Origin: Bin87 sp965219925
GTDB lineage: Bacteria > Chloroflexota > Dehalococcoidia > Lucifugimonadales > UBA3495
Assembly (NCBI GenBank): GCA_965219925.1
Contig: OZ244795.1
Coordinates: 2,976,001-3,040,000, forward strand
Length of the DNA stretch: 64,000 bases
Direction: 5' to 3'
Both the position numbers and the translations under genes were made by a program. The stretch's first letter is position 1. Each line of letters opens with the position of its first letter. A model generated the notes under the pieces. It was not told where the DNA came from. It searched no databases and worked only from the letters and a program-made list of their open reading frames with translations. Of the stretch, positions 1 through 7,897 are shown piece after piece.

Positions 1-207
1 AAGCAACTATTCGGGGGAATCGGCTCGATCTTGTTTGGCGCGGGATGGATTCTCGCCATGATTGCCATCGCCGAATTCACTGACTTTGGTCTTCCCCGTG
101 CGTTGGGGTTTCCCGGCGGGCTGTTCGTCCTCGGCGGCTTCGTCGGCATCATCGCTGGGATTGCCGATTTGACCTGGGCGGTCGTGGATGGTCGCCCTCG
201 CCGGTGA
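1..207 (+). CDS. Membrane protein, C-terminal part (5' end outside window)
   Basis: The frame is open from the first base and stops with TGA at 205-207. The 68 visible residues hold two hydrophobic segments, roughly residues 4-25 and 37-60, separated by a short polar stretch with Glu and Asp, and end in a basic tail (DGRPRR). This is the C-terminal end of a small integral membrane protein whose start lies outside the window. No family is recognisable from so little sequence. A minus-strand frame across the same bases has the biased composition of a shadow and was not called. Confidence 0.5.
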   Translation, partial: KQLFGGIGSILFGAGWILAMIAIAEFTDFGLPRALGFPGGLFVLGGFVGIIAGIADLTWAVVDGRPRR

Positions 208-284
208 CCTACGCCTCGTCGCCACTCAGAGAATTCACAGAGTACGCTCGCATTACAAAATACCAAGTAGTGGGGAACCCGAAC

Positions 285-941
285 ATGCGCGTCATTTTCA
301 TTCTGTTATTGGGTATGTTGATTGGAGGTGCCGTGGTAGTGGTAATTAACTACGGGCCAGACGGCACCTCACGTTTCGTCGGCGACGCGCAAGATATTGG
401 TCGCAACATTGCGGAGTCAGCACCTTCTCATTTGATCGGCGAAGATGTTAGCGCAGAGGATAGATTCAACCGGTCCGAGTTGGAGCAAACCATATACTAC
501 CTCGTCAATGAGTACCGCATGTCCCAGGGATTACGCGGCCTGCAATGGGATGACGATTTGGTAATACTGTCCAAAATGCACAGCGTAGATATGGCGACAC
601 ACTCATACTCCGAGCACATAGACAGTTCGGGTAACACGCCGACTGGTCGCGCACGGAACGCAGGGTACTACTGCCGAAACTCACGCAGTATCGGTGTGGC
701 GGAGAACATTCACGTCCTTTTCGGTCACACTGCCCGTACAGATTTGGGCTGGGGTCGGACAGAGTTCACATGGATGGAGCAGGACGACTTGGCTGTCCGG
801 TTCGTGGACGATTGGATCAGGAGTCCAGGACATCGCCGTAATCTTCTCGACCAACGTTACAGGCTTACGGGGATAGGTATCGATTTTGGTTCTTACTGGA
901 ACACGCCAAATGCCGTATTCGTTACTCAGAAGTTTTGTTGA
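285..941 (+). CDS. CAP/SCP-domain secreted or membrane-anchored protein
   Basis: A 218-residue protein. The start at 285 is preferred over the upstream in-frame start at 204 because it places a hydrophobic signal or anchor segment (about residues 2-21) at the N-terminus, with a GGGGAA ribosome-site-like run just before it. The rest is a CAP (cysteine-rich secretory/antigen 5/PR-1) domain: a helix with LVNEYR, a His-containing HSYSEHID segment, GRARNAGY, AENIH, then WIRSPGHRRNLL and a C-terminal beta strand. Bacterial CAP proteins are extracytoplasmic and mostly of unknown role. Two Cys near the YYCRNS and QKFC segments might form a disulfide. Domain call is firm, function is open. Confidence 0.8.
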   Translation: MRVIFILLLGMLIGGAVVVVINYGPDGTSRFVGDAQDIGRNIAESAPSHLIGEDVSAEDRFNRSELEQTIYYLVNEYRMSQGLRGLQWDDDLVILSKMHSVDMATHSYSEHIDSSGNTPTGRARNAGYYCRNSRSIGVAENIHVLFGHTARTDLGWGRTEFTWMEQDDLAVRFVDDWIRSPGHRRNLLDQRYRLTGIGIDFGSYWNTPNAVFVTQKFC

Positions 942-1011
942 AGTAATTTCTGTTACTTCCATTCCCGGCTGATATACTGGCGGCACGCCCAATCACGGAA
1001 GGAGGATAAAT

Positions 1012-1536
1012 ATGACGTAACTCCCTTAAACCCATAAACGCCCATGCGATCTACCACTTCGCAAAGGCGTTTGCCACACTACCCGGCCCGAACTATGGGT
1101 TGAACAGGGCCACACGTTTCACGACTGATTTTACAGCCATCAAATATCCTATGCAACCCCTGATCTGGGTCGGTAACGACTCACATCAGGGGTTCTTTAT
1201 GATGAACTTTGAAATTCCAAACCTTAGAATTGTGGGATGTCTGTGTGCCGCCCGGTGTCGAAGTGACCGCTGACCTTTGGCGACATCACCTATGCCACCA
1301 CACCGCCGGAACGCACGGATGATGATGACACTCCCGCCGTGCCCGAATTGCGGCTCCGCCCCCGTCGTGTCAAGGAACTCTGGGAAACATTGAGCCACGC
1401 CGAAATGAGGGACATTCTGTCGGGATTGGTGCGCCACAACGGGCGGGAAGGCCATATCGCCGACCGGCAGTTGGCGACGCTGGCCGCAAGTAAGGCGCGA
1501 GACGCCGCCCAGCGGTGCAGGGATGAAATGCGATAA
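1012..1536 (+). pseudogene. Possible small gene broken by frameshifts
   Basis: A textbook ribosome binding site (AAGGAGGATAAAT) ends at 1011 directly before ATG at 1012, but ATG ACG TAA stops after two codons. Skipping one base opens a frame from 1016 to about 1270 that reads like a globular protein (NAHAIYHFAKAFATLPG, LIWVGNDSHQGFFMMNFE). A second frame carries PPGVEVTADL, and a third, about 1267-1536, reads TFGDITYATTPPERT then a basic helical C-terminus ending at TAA 1536. Joining the three needs two or three indels. I recognise no family. It may be a decayed phage-type gene. Alternatively only the last part, from GTG 1339 (65 residues), is translated. Confidence 0.3.
1155..1194 (+). other. 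Perfect 10-bp inverted repeat, possible hairpin
   Basis: AACCCCTGAT at 1155-1164 and ATCAGGGGTT at 1185-1194 form a perfect stem with a 20-nt loop, followed by CTTTAT. It resembles a factor-independent terminator but the T run is short, and it lies inside the possible broken gene above, so it may instead show that this stretch is untranslated. Confidence 0.35.
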
Positions 1537-1598
1537 CTAGACAATGAAACTCCCACCCGGCGATTGTTTGGCGACAGACCCGACGGGAGCGGAGGGGG

Positions 1599-1790
1599 AT
1601 GAATGAGAGCATCGTCTGGGGATTGATTGTCGGGATACCGGCTATGGTGGGTGTTGTGGTATTGCACTGCCATGCGACCGAAACTACGGCTGCTCAATCG
1701 ACGCAACGCTTTTGTCGGGTTGCTCGGAATTGTTGCGCTCTGCTTGTCTTTCTCGGGTTAGGATTATGTGTGCGCGGAGCATCCCACTAA
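1599..1790 (+). CDS. Small hydrophobic protein, uncertain
   Basis: A 63-residue frame with a good GGAGGGGGATGA site directly before its ATG. It encodes an N-terminal membrane segment (about residues 5-22), a polar middle and a second hydrophobic stretch (about 44-58). No family is recognised. An antisense frame (TTG at 1878 to 1684, 64 residues) with its own CCGGAG site and one membrane segment overlaps it, and only one of the two is likely to be real. The rest of 1537-2215 holds nothing I can support. Confidence 0.25.
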   Translation: MNESIVWGLIVGIPAMVGVVVLHCHATETTAAQSTQRFCRVARNCCALLVFLGLGLCVRGASH

Positions 1791-2228
1791 CCACCGCTAC
1801 GCTGGCCGCGATTATGGACACATTGGCTACCCAAGTAACCGCTGACGGAGTGGGTTCTGTTTGCTTTTGCGTGGTCAATGTTGCTCCGGAACTCCCATCG
1901 GTGTTGCCGGTTCAAGGGCAGCATTGATTAGCCCGAATCCACCGAAGCGATGGGCCCTGGCGTTGACACAAGGGCTGATGGGTAAGGGAAAGCGAACGGG
2001 CCAGGCCCGATTACAATAGAATAGGGATGAGGGCGGCGCGCGGTGGTCATCAAAGGCGGTTTGAATGCGGTCGGGGTGTATGCGTGGTAGCATATTTTAG
2101 GTGCTCCTTGTCTGGAGTCGGTTTCGTGTTTCCAAAACCGTTATTCCAAGAGCGCTTTCTTACACCTTCAGCATGCCGCGGCACTCATCTTTTAGGTGGA
2201 TTGGGGCTAAATGTCCTAGGGGGTGTCG

Positions 2229-2714
2229 TCAAAAGAGTTTGCTCCAGATCATCACTGCCCGGAGCTGGCAGATGGCCAAATACGACGCCGTTCTCTTGGC
2301 ATAGCGGGTCGCCACCCCGCGCCACTGCTTGAATTCCAGGAATCCGTTCTCCACTAGGTGCCGCAGCTTGTACAGCGCCCGGTCATAGTCCCGCTTTTCT
2401 CTCCGGTTGCTTTTGGGCGGTATCACCGGGTCCATTCCCAATTCCCGGACGGTGGCTATGATTTCATTGGTGTCATAGGCTTTGTCCGCCATCAGGCACT
2501 CCGCTGCTATGCCCTCAATCAGAGGCAAAGCCTGGGAGCAGTCGGCAAACGTACCCTCGGTCACCGCCAGCCTTACCGGCATTCCGTGGGAATCCACCGC
2601 CAGGTGCAGCTTGCTGTTCAGCCCCCTTTTGTGCGGGCAATGGACTGATTTCCGCCCCGGGCGCCGGCGCTGTGGGGATGGGCCTTGATATAGCTGGCGT
2701 CTATCATCAGCCAC
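2229..2714 (-). CDS. IS5-family transposase, C-terminal catalytic frame (copy 1)
   Basis: This frame joins the preceding one by a minus-one slip at ACA AAA GGG GGC TGA. After the slip it reads RGLNSKLHLAVDSHG, then the second catalytic block ADKAYDTNEI, and the third, SNRREKRDYDRALYKLRHLVE, with the catalytic Glu of the DDE triad, ending in the WRGVATRYAK helix. The triad is complete across the two frames. Product: DDE transposase for the surrounding element; programmed frameshifting is known for this IS group. Confidence 0.8.
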   Translation of the reverse strand: MADDRRQLYQGPSPQRRRPGRKSVHCPHKRGLNSKLHLAVDSHGMPVRLAVTEGTFADCSQALPLIEGIAAECLMADKAYDTNEIIATVRELGMDPVIPPKSNRREKRDYDRALYKLRHLVENGFLEFKQWRGVATRYAKRTASYLAICQLRAVMIWSKLF

Positions 2715-3032
2715 TCGAAATCAGGGTCATCAATCACCGCCTCCAACAGTCCGGCCCACACGCCCCGGTCCCGCCAGCGGCAGAAGCGGCGGTGGGTGTT
2801 CTTCCAATCTCCGTAGTCCGGGGGCAAATCTCGCCAAGGAGCGCCGGTGCGCAGTATCCAGCACACGGCGTCGATAAACCGCCGGTTGTCCCCGTGTCGT
2901 GGCACGGGGCAGGCTCTGGGCCGGTCGGCCCCTCTTGCCCTCTCCCCCAGGCAAATGCGGCCTCAACCGCTCCCAAACCTCATCGGTCATATCGTGGCGC
3001 CGGTGCGCTACCGTCATACCCCCACCTTCCAC
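2618..3032 (-). CDS. IS5-family transposase, N-terminal and middle frames (copy 1)
   Basis: The first frame starts near 3032 (MTDEVWERLRPHLPGGEG then KRGRPAQ), the typical N-terminal DUF4096-like helix of IS5 transposases. The next conserved block, DNRRFIDAVCWILRTGAPW, continues in a different frame that runs from GTG 2905 to 2618 and carries WRDLPPDYGDWKNTH and the first catalytic Asp in LMIDASYIKAH. In related elements GRPAQ is joined directly to DNRRF, so the few extra bases here look like an indel that splits the N-terminus. Translation might instead begin at GTG 2905. The frame ends in the slippery run AAAAGGGGG. Confidence 0.75.
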
Positions 3033-3098
3033 ACTCTCCCCATTTCCAGCAATCTACCACCCTACCGCCATTTTGACGACACCCCCTAGGGGGTGTCG

Positions 3099-3584
3099 TC
3101 AAAAGAGTTTGCTCCAGATCATCACTGCCCGGAGCTGGCAGATGGCCAAATACGACGCCGTTCTCTTGGCATAGCGGGTCGCCACCCCGCGCCACTGCTT
3201 GAATTCCAGGAATCCGTTCTCCACTAGGTGCCGCAGCTTGTACAGCGCCCGGTCATAGTCCCGCTTTTCTCTCCGGTTGCTTTTGGGCGGTATCACCGGG
3301 TCCATTCCCAATTCCCGGACGGTGGCTATGATTTCATTGGTGTCATAGGCTTTGTCCGCCATCAGGCACTCCGCTGCTATGCCCTCAATCAGAGGCAAAG
3401 CCTGGGAGCAGTCGGCAAACGTACCCTCGGTCACCGCCAGCCTTACCGGCATTCCGTGGGAATCCACCGCCAGGTGCAGCTTGCTGTTCAGCCCCCTTTT
3501 GTGCGGGCAATGGACTGATTTCCGCCCCGGGCGCCGGCGCTGTGGGGATGGGCCTTGATATAGCTGGCGTCTATCATCAGCCAC
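3099..3584 (-). CDS. IS5-family transposase, C-terminal catalytic frame (copy 2)
   Basis: Identical to the frame at 2229-2714, reached by the same minus-one slip. It carries the ADKAYDTNE block and the RREKRDYDRALYKLRHLVE block with the final catalytic Glu. Confidence 0.8.
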   Translation of the reverse strand: MADDRRQLYQGPSPQRRRPGRKSVHCPHKRGLNSKLHLAVDSHGMPVRLAVTEGTFADCSQALPLIEGIAAECLMADKAYDTNEIIATVRELGMDPVIPPKSNRREKRDYDRALYKLRHLVENGFLEFKQWRGVATRYAKRTASYLAICQLRAVMIWSKLF

Positions 3585-3902
3585 TCGAAATCAGGGTCAT
3601 CAATCACCGCCTCCAACAGTCCGGCCCACACGCCCCGGTCCCGCCAGCGGCAGAAGCGGCGGTGGGTGTTCTTCCAATCTCCGTAGTCCGGGGGCAAATC
3701 TCGCCAAGGAGCGCCGGTGCGCAGTATCCAGCACACGGCGTCGATAAACCGCCGGTTGTCCCCGTGTCGTGGCACGGGGCAGGCTCTGGGCCGGTCGGCC
3801 CCTCTTGCCCTCTCCCCCAGGCAAATGCGGCCTCAACCGCTCCCAAACCTCATCGGTCATATCGTGGCGCCGGTGCGCTACCGTCATACCCCCACCTTCC
3901 AC
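3488..3902 (-). CDS. IS5-family transposase, N-terminal and middle frames (copy 2)
   Basis: Identical in sequence to the frames at 2618-3032: an N-terminal frame starting at 3902, a break between GRPAQ and DNRRF, then the middle frame from GTG 3775 to 3488 that ends in the AAAAGGGGG slip site. The shared disruption shows that it arose before the element was duplicated, so either it is harmless or both copies are mobilised by a protein translated from the internal GTG or supplied elsewhere. Confidence 0.75.
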
Positions 3903-3959
3903 ACTCTCCCCATTTCCAGCAATCTACCACCCTACCGCCATTTTGACGACACCCCCTAG

Positions 3960-4769
3960 GCAGTGTTGACATTTGGACTGCGGTACAATCGCGGCATGTC
4001 GAGTATGACCATACCATCTGACCAATGGGAGAAGATTTTGCAATTCCTGCGGGATTGCCCTGACGTGTACGTTGGCGACGCGGCGGAATGCAAGCGGTTT
4101 GTCGAGGGCGTGCTGTGGATGGATCGCTCCGGGGCACAGTGGCGACTGCTGCCTGCGGAGTATGGCAACTGGAACACCGTTTACAAACGCTTCGCCCGCT
4201 GGTGCGACCGTGGCGTCTGGGAGCGAATGCACCAGCATTTCAGTAGGGAACCGGACCTGGAGTACCTGGTCATCGACAGTACGGTGGTTCGAGCGCACCA
4301 GTGCGCTGGGGGAGCCCCCGCAAAAAGGGGGGCAATCAGCGCAAGCCCTGGGCAGAAGCCGCGGCGGGTTCAGCACGAAGGTTCACGTGAGCGTGGACGG
4401 ACTGGGCAACCCCCTGCGGTTCACGCTGACGCCGGGACAGCAGCATGACATCACACAGGCTGCGGCGTTGGTCTCCGGGTACCCGGGTGAATACGTAATC
4501 GCAGACAAAGGGTATGACGCCCAGAACTTCATCGGGAATTTGGCGGAAGCGGGCATGGTGGCCGTGATCCCCGCCCGATCCAACCGCAAGGAGCCGCGGG
4601 ATTACGACAGGTACTTATACCGAGAACGCCACGTGGTAGAGTGTTTCATCGGCAAGATCAAGCACTACCGCAGGATATTTTCCAGGTTTGACAAACTGGC
4701 CAGCCGATACCTGGGCTTTCTGCAATTCGCCGCCTCCCTCATCTGGCTACAATGAAATGTCAACACTAC
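3960..4769 (+). mobile_element. IS5-family insertion sequence of a second type
   Basis: Ends are GGCAGTGTTGACATTT at 3960-3975 and its near-perfect inverted partner AAATGTCAACACTACC at 4754-4769 (one mismatch), flanked by CTAG at 3956-3959 and 4770-4773. The transposase is on the plus strand, opposite to the two neighbouring elements. The GTTGACATTT end motif also appears on the MITE at 51371-51530. Confidence 0.88.
3996..4755 (+). CDS. IS5-family transposase in two frames
   Basis: The first frame starts at ATG 3996 (the upstream in-frame ATG lies inside the terminal repeat) and reads DQWEKILQFLRDCPDVYVG, RFVEGVLWMDRSGAQW, WRLLPAEYGNWNTVYKRF and the first catalytic Asp in LVIDSTVVRAH. Near 4318-4335, in a CCCCCGCAAAAAGGGGGG run, the conserved protein moves to another frame by plus one (or minus two): QKGGQSAQALGRSRGG, then STKVHVSVDGLGNPL, IADKGYDAQ with the second Asp, and SNRKEPRDYDRYLYRERHVVE with the Glu, ending at TGA 4755. 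The DDE triad is complete, so the element may be active if the shift is programmed. Confidence 0.85.
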
Positions 4770-4836
4770 CTAGCCTTATACTTTTCATCGGGCAGCCCGG
4801 AGTATCCGAAGCTAATGCCCCGACTGGTGGAAAGCC

Positions 4837-6585
4837 ATGTCAGAAACTATCCCCGCAGTAAGTGAAGAGACTATATCAGCCTGGGTAGGCTCACGGAGTT
4901 TCCAACTCGGTCGCAGCTACTTCGAGAATGAGGCTGTCTTCGACCTTCGCCGCCAGGGGAGCTCTCTCAAAGCCCGCTGCCAGGGCTCCATGCCCCAGCC
5001 TTATCGCTTGGGCGTTGCCTTCGACGCCGAAGGTATCGGAAAGGCCAATTGTTCCTGTCCGGTGGGTGCCGGTGGACACTGCAAGCACGTCGGGGCGCTA
5101 CTGTTTGCCTGGTTGGACCAGCCCGACGCCTTCCGAGTGGTGGCGGAACTGGACGCCGACCTGGAGCAACGCAGCAAAGAAGAGCTGATTGCCCTAATCA
5201 AGCAAATGTTGCGGCTTCAACCCGACCTGGAGACCCTGCTGGAAGTGGCTTTGCCCGGAGGCGACCGGCGGCGCACTCCGGTCAACCCGGATACCTACCG
5301 TCGCCAGGTATCCTCTGCGTTTCGACGTGGCGGGAATGATTGGATGGTGTCCTGGAGAATTGCCACGGACATTGGCATTACCGTGAGCGCTGGCGACGGT
5401 TTTCTGGCCCTGGATGACTACGCCAGCGCGAGTATGGTGTACCAGGCGGTGGCCCAGGGGATACTGGAACATTACGAGATGATACTTGACGAAGATGGGG
5501 ACCTGGGCGAAGTCGTGGACCAATGCGTGGAAGGGCTGGGGTACTGCCTGGCCGGTGGGGGTGACGCCGCCGCAGACCGGGAAAGACTCCTGCAAACCCT
5601 TTTTGAAATATACCGATCTGATGTGGACTGTGGAGGGGTTGGCTTGGGAGAAGCTGCGCCGGACCTTATACTGGAACACTCCACCGGAGAAGAGAAGCGC
5701 GCCGTTGCCGGTTGGGTGCGGGCCGCCATGCCCGAGGGTAATAGCCGGAGCGACAATTATAACCGCCAAGTGTACGGCCGTTTCTTGTTGGACTTGGAGA
5801 TGGCTGACTTGGACGATGCCTCTTTTCTAAGCATTTGCCGTGAGAGCGGCCGTTTGGACGATTTGGTGGGCCGCCTGCTGACGCTGGGTCGGTTAGACGA
5901 AGCGCTATCCGAAGCCGAGTTGGCCGGGGACTACGAGTTGCTGACCCTGGCGGACATATTCCGCGAACATGGCCGCGCCCAAAGCGTGGAAACGTTGTTG
6001 GTCAAGAGAATTGAAACCAGCCAGGACCGTCGCCTGGTGGAGTGGCTCAAGGAACGCCACAAAGAACGGGGAGAACCGGCTGAAGCACTGGCCCTCGCCA
6101 AACGGCTTCTCCAGGCACGCCCCTATCTCTCCGGGTATCAAGAGGTACGAGAGCTATCCCGGCAACTTGGTGTCTGGCAGGAATTGCGTCCGAATCTGCT
6201 GGCCGAGTGGTCCGCTGCCAAGCAATACGTTCTGTTAACCGACATTTACCTGGAAGAAGGTGAAATAGACCTGGCTTTGAAATCGGTGCAGCAAAGAAAG
6301 TCCGGGTTTCTCTATGGCGCAGACCAGTTGATCCGAGTGGCCCAATCTGCTTCGGAGACGCATCCCCACGCCGCCGTTGATATCTACCGGCAACAAGTGG
6401 AGAGCTTGGTTGAGGCCCGCGGTCGGGACAATTACCAGCGGGCGTGTACGTACCTGACCAAGGTGCGAGACATATACCGGCAACTCGCGGAAGAACCGGC
6501 GTGGACCGACTACATTGCCCAGCTGCGAGAACGCCATCGACGACTGCCCGCACTGAAAGAGGAGTTGAGCAACTCTGGGCTGTGA
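4837..6585 (+). CDS. SWIM zinc-finger protein with helical repeat tail
   Basis: A 582-residue protein. Residues 72-84 form a SWIM zinc finger of the CxCx7CxH type (C72, C74, C82, H84) preceded by the usual beta-rich stretch (SFQLGRSYFENEAV). From about residue 160 to the end it is almost entirely helical, with TPR-like repeats around 370-560 (GRLDEALSEAELAGDYELL, then EEGEIDLALKSVQQ). SWIM domains bind nucleic acid or protein, and such proteins often sit beside SNF2-type helicases in bacteria. Here a SNF2 helicase operon follows after about 500 bp on the same strand. Function is inferred only as an accessory factor, possibly of that operon. Confidence 0.85.
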   Translation: MSETIPAVSEETISAWVGSRSFQLGRSYFENEAVFDLRRQGSSLKARCQGSMPQPYRLGVAFDAEGIGKANCSCPVGAGGHCKHVGALLFAWLDQPDAFRVVAELDADLEQRSKEELIALIKQMLRLQPDLETLLEVALPGGDRRRTPVNPDTYRRQVSSAFRRGGNDWMVSWRIATDIGITVSAGDGFLALDDYASASMVYQAVAQGILEHYEMILDEDGDLGEVVDQCVEGLGYCLAGGGDAAADRERLLQTLFEIYRSDVDCGGVGLGEAAPDLILEHSTGEEKRAVAGWVRAAMPEGNSRSDNYNRQVYGRFLLDLEMADLDDASFLSICRESGRLDDLVGRLLTLGRLDEALSEAELAGDYELLTLADIFREHGRAQSVETLLVKRIETSQDRRLVEWLKERHKERGEPAEALALAKRLLQARPYLSGYQEVRELSRQLGVWQELRPNLLAEWSAAKQYVLLTDIYLEEGEIDLALKSVQQRKSGFLYGADQLIRVAQSASETHPHAAVDIYRQQVESLVEARGRDNYQRACTYLTKVRDIYRQLAEEPAWTDYIAQLRERHRRLPALKEELSNSGL

Positions 6586-7093
6586 TTTTACGCCAGCGCC
6601 GGGAATATGGCGTCTTGGAAAGCTTGCAAACCCAGGACGATTGCAAAGTTACGGGAGTTGACCCTACCCGCTCATCCTGAGCCTGTCGAAGGACGGTCGC
6701 CGATGGTTCGACAAGCTCACCATTTGAGGTAATTGATAACTCTCTCCGGTCATCAGGCAGGGCAATCACATATGGACCAATTAAGCACCATCATTCCCGC
6801 TTGCGCGGGAATCCAAGTGGCTTGGTTGTACGTCAACTGCCTGGAAGCAATCTGCATGGATTCCCGCTTGCGCGGGAATGACGGGGATGGTGCGGGAATG
6901 ACGGTTTATCAGGCCACCTAAAGTTAGAATGCGTTTGCCCTGGACTTTAACTGCGCAATTATTGACAGTCCTGTAAAATAGCGAACCAATCGGCTGATTG
7001 ATACCGCCGAGTGCTGGGACAGCTTGGGCTAGATTTCATGCTCTACCTCCAGGTTGATCTTTTGTCCCTATTGGGAATGAAGTGGAGAGCAGG
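6586..7093. repeat. Intergenic repeats before the helicase operon
   Basis: From 6632 to about 6730 lies one half of a dispersed repeat (starts CCAGGACGATTGC, contains the TCCTGAGCCTGTCGAAGGACG / TTCGACAAGCTCACCAT core); its right end is missing. From about 6789 to 6904 a second repeat has two inverted ATTCCCGCTTGCGCGGGAAT palindromes facing each other. The remaining bases before 7094 should hold the operon promoter; TTGACA at 6962-6967 is a possible -35 box but no convincing -10 box follows. Confidence 0.55.
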
Positions 7094-7897
7094 ATGAGCA
7101 CCTTTGAAGAAGGATTCGCTGCGACTGAGAAAGCGGCGGACTCGGTGTTACAAGCATTGGGCGATGTTTCCAGGCTAGCCAGACAACTCCAAAGGGACGC
7201 GAAGGCGGGCAACATCGCGGCTATCAGGAGAGGAACCGCCAGGCTGGAGGAAAGCCTGAGCTTGATCCGACAACAGGTCGGCAACGCAACTCAAGCCTGG
7301 CCTTTCGCCCAAGAAGAGGAACTGGCATATTTGCAAGACCAATACGCCGGTGAATTGCAGGATGAGGCCGAAAAGGAGGGACTCCAACTGTTTGAAAGGG
7401 ATGGCAGATTGATTGCTCACCCTTCTGTTCTCCGGGTCTTGCCTGGGGAGCGAGCCGTGCGGATTGACCGCCGCCAAAGCTCATCCATCAGGCCGACGAA
7501 AATAGTGGCAGACCTCGCGAAGAACCAGCATAGTCCGTCCAAGTTCAGGCCTCAGCCGTTTCTGGAATCTCTATACGGCGCCTACCTGGCGCTTTCGCAA
7601 TCTGACACTGCTGACAGGTTGAAACTGGGCGGGGTCGGCCAGGTAGTTCGGCTGGATGGCATATATAACCTGTTCACGGGCTTGCCCGGCGCACAACGGG
7701 AATACAGCCAGTTAGACTTCGCCCGAGACTTGTATAACCTGGAGAACAGCGGTGTCAATGAAGCTCGTTCAGGAGCTCGCGTATCTTTCCCAGCATCCTC
7801 GGGCACCAGGAATCCCAGAGGAACCATCTCCTTCGTAGGGCCAAACGGCGAAACTGTCCTCTATTACGGCATCCAATTCACCGGAACAAACCGATGA
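7094..7897 (+). CDS. Unknown protein, first gene of putative defence operon
   Basis: A 267-residue protein. ATG 7094 is chosen over GTG 7082 because GTGGAG lies at the right distance before it. Residues 1-75 are helical and rich in Ala, Leu and Glu, probably a coiled coil (STFEEGFAATEKAADSVLQ). The middle is mixed, and the C-terminal third is beta-rich (GTISFVGPNGETVLYYGIQF). No family is recognised. The stop overlaps the ATG of the next gene (ATGA at 7894-7897), so the two are translationally coupled. By context it is a subunit of the ATPase/helicase system encoded downstream. Confidence 0.7.
   Translation: MSTFEEGFAATEKAADSVLQALGDVSRLARQLQRDAKAGNIAAIRRGTARLEESLSLIRQQVGNATQAWPFAQEEELAYLQDQYAGELQDEAEKEGLQLFERDGRLIAHPSVLRVLPGERAVRIDRRQSSSIRPTKIVADLAKNQHSPSKFRPQPFLESLYGAYLALSQSDTADRLKLGGVGQVVRLDGIYNLFTGLPGAQREYSQLDFARDLYNLENSGVNEARSGARVSFPASSGTRNPRGTISFVGPNGETVLYYGIQFTGTNR

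Larger units (their letters stand above)
2220..3085 (-). mobile_element. IS5-family (IS427-type) insertion sequence, copy 1
   Basis: Terminal inverted repeats GGGGTGTCGTCAAAA (left) and TTTTGACGACACCCC (right) bound an 866-bp element flanked by CTAG on both sides. The transposase is on the minus strand in overlapping frames, the usual organisation of the IS427 group, whose members insert at short TA/CTAG-like targets. Copy 2 (3090-3955) appears base-for-base identical, so duplication was recent. Confidence 0.9.
3090..3955 (-). mobile_element. IS5-family insertion sequence, copy 2 (identical to copy 1)
   Basis: Same ends, length and orientation as the copy at 2220-3085, starting after the shared CTAG at 3086-3089 and ending before CTAG 3956-3959. 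The period between copies is 870 bp. All translated frames of the two copies are identical, including the N-terminal disruption. Confidence 0.9.
2216..4773. mobile_element. Array of three insertion sequences separated by single CTAG sites
   Basis: CTAG occurs at 2216-2219, 3086-3089, 3956-3959 and 4770-4773. Between them lie two identical 866-bp elements (2220-3085, 3090-3955) and one 810-bp element of a different kind (3960-4769). Each boundary has one shared CTAG, so each element is flanked by the target copy its neighbour also uses. The inferred empty site joins the sequence before 2216 through one CTAG to that after 4773. Confidence 0.85.

Noticed and set aside
1684..1878. Minus-strand 64-residue frame with a membrane segment and a TTG start
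   Set aside because: It overlaps a plus-strand small frame with a better start site, and neither has recognisable homology; kept only as an alternative in the evidence for 1599-1790.
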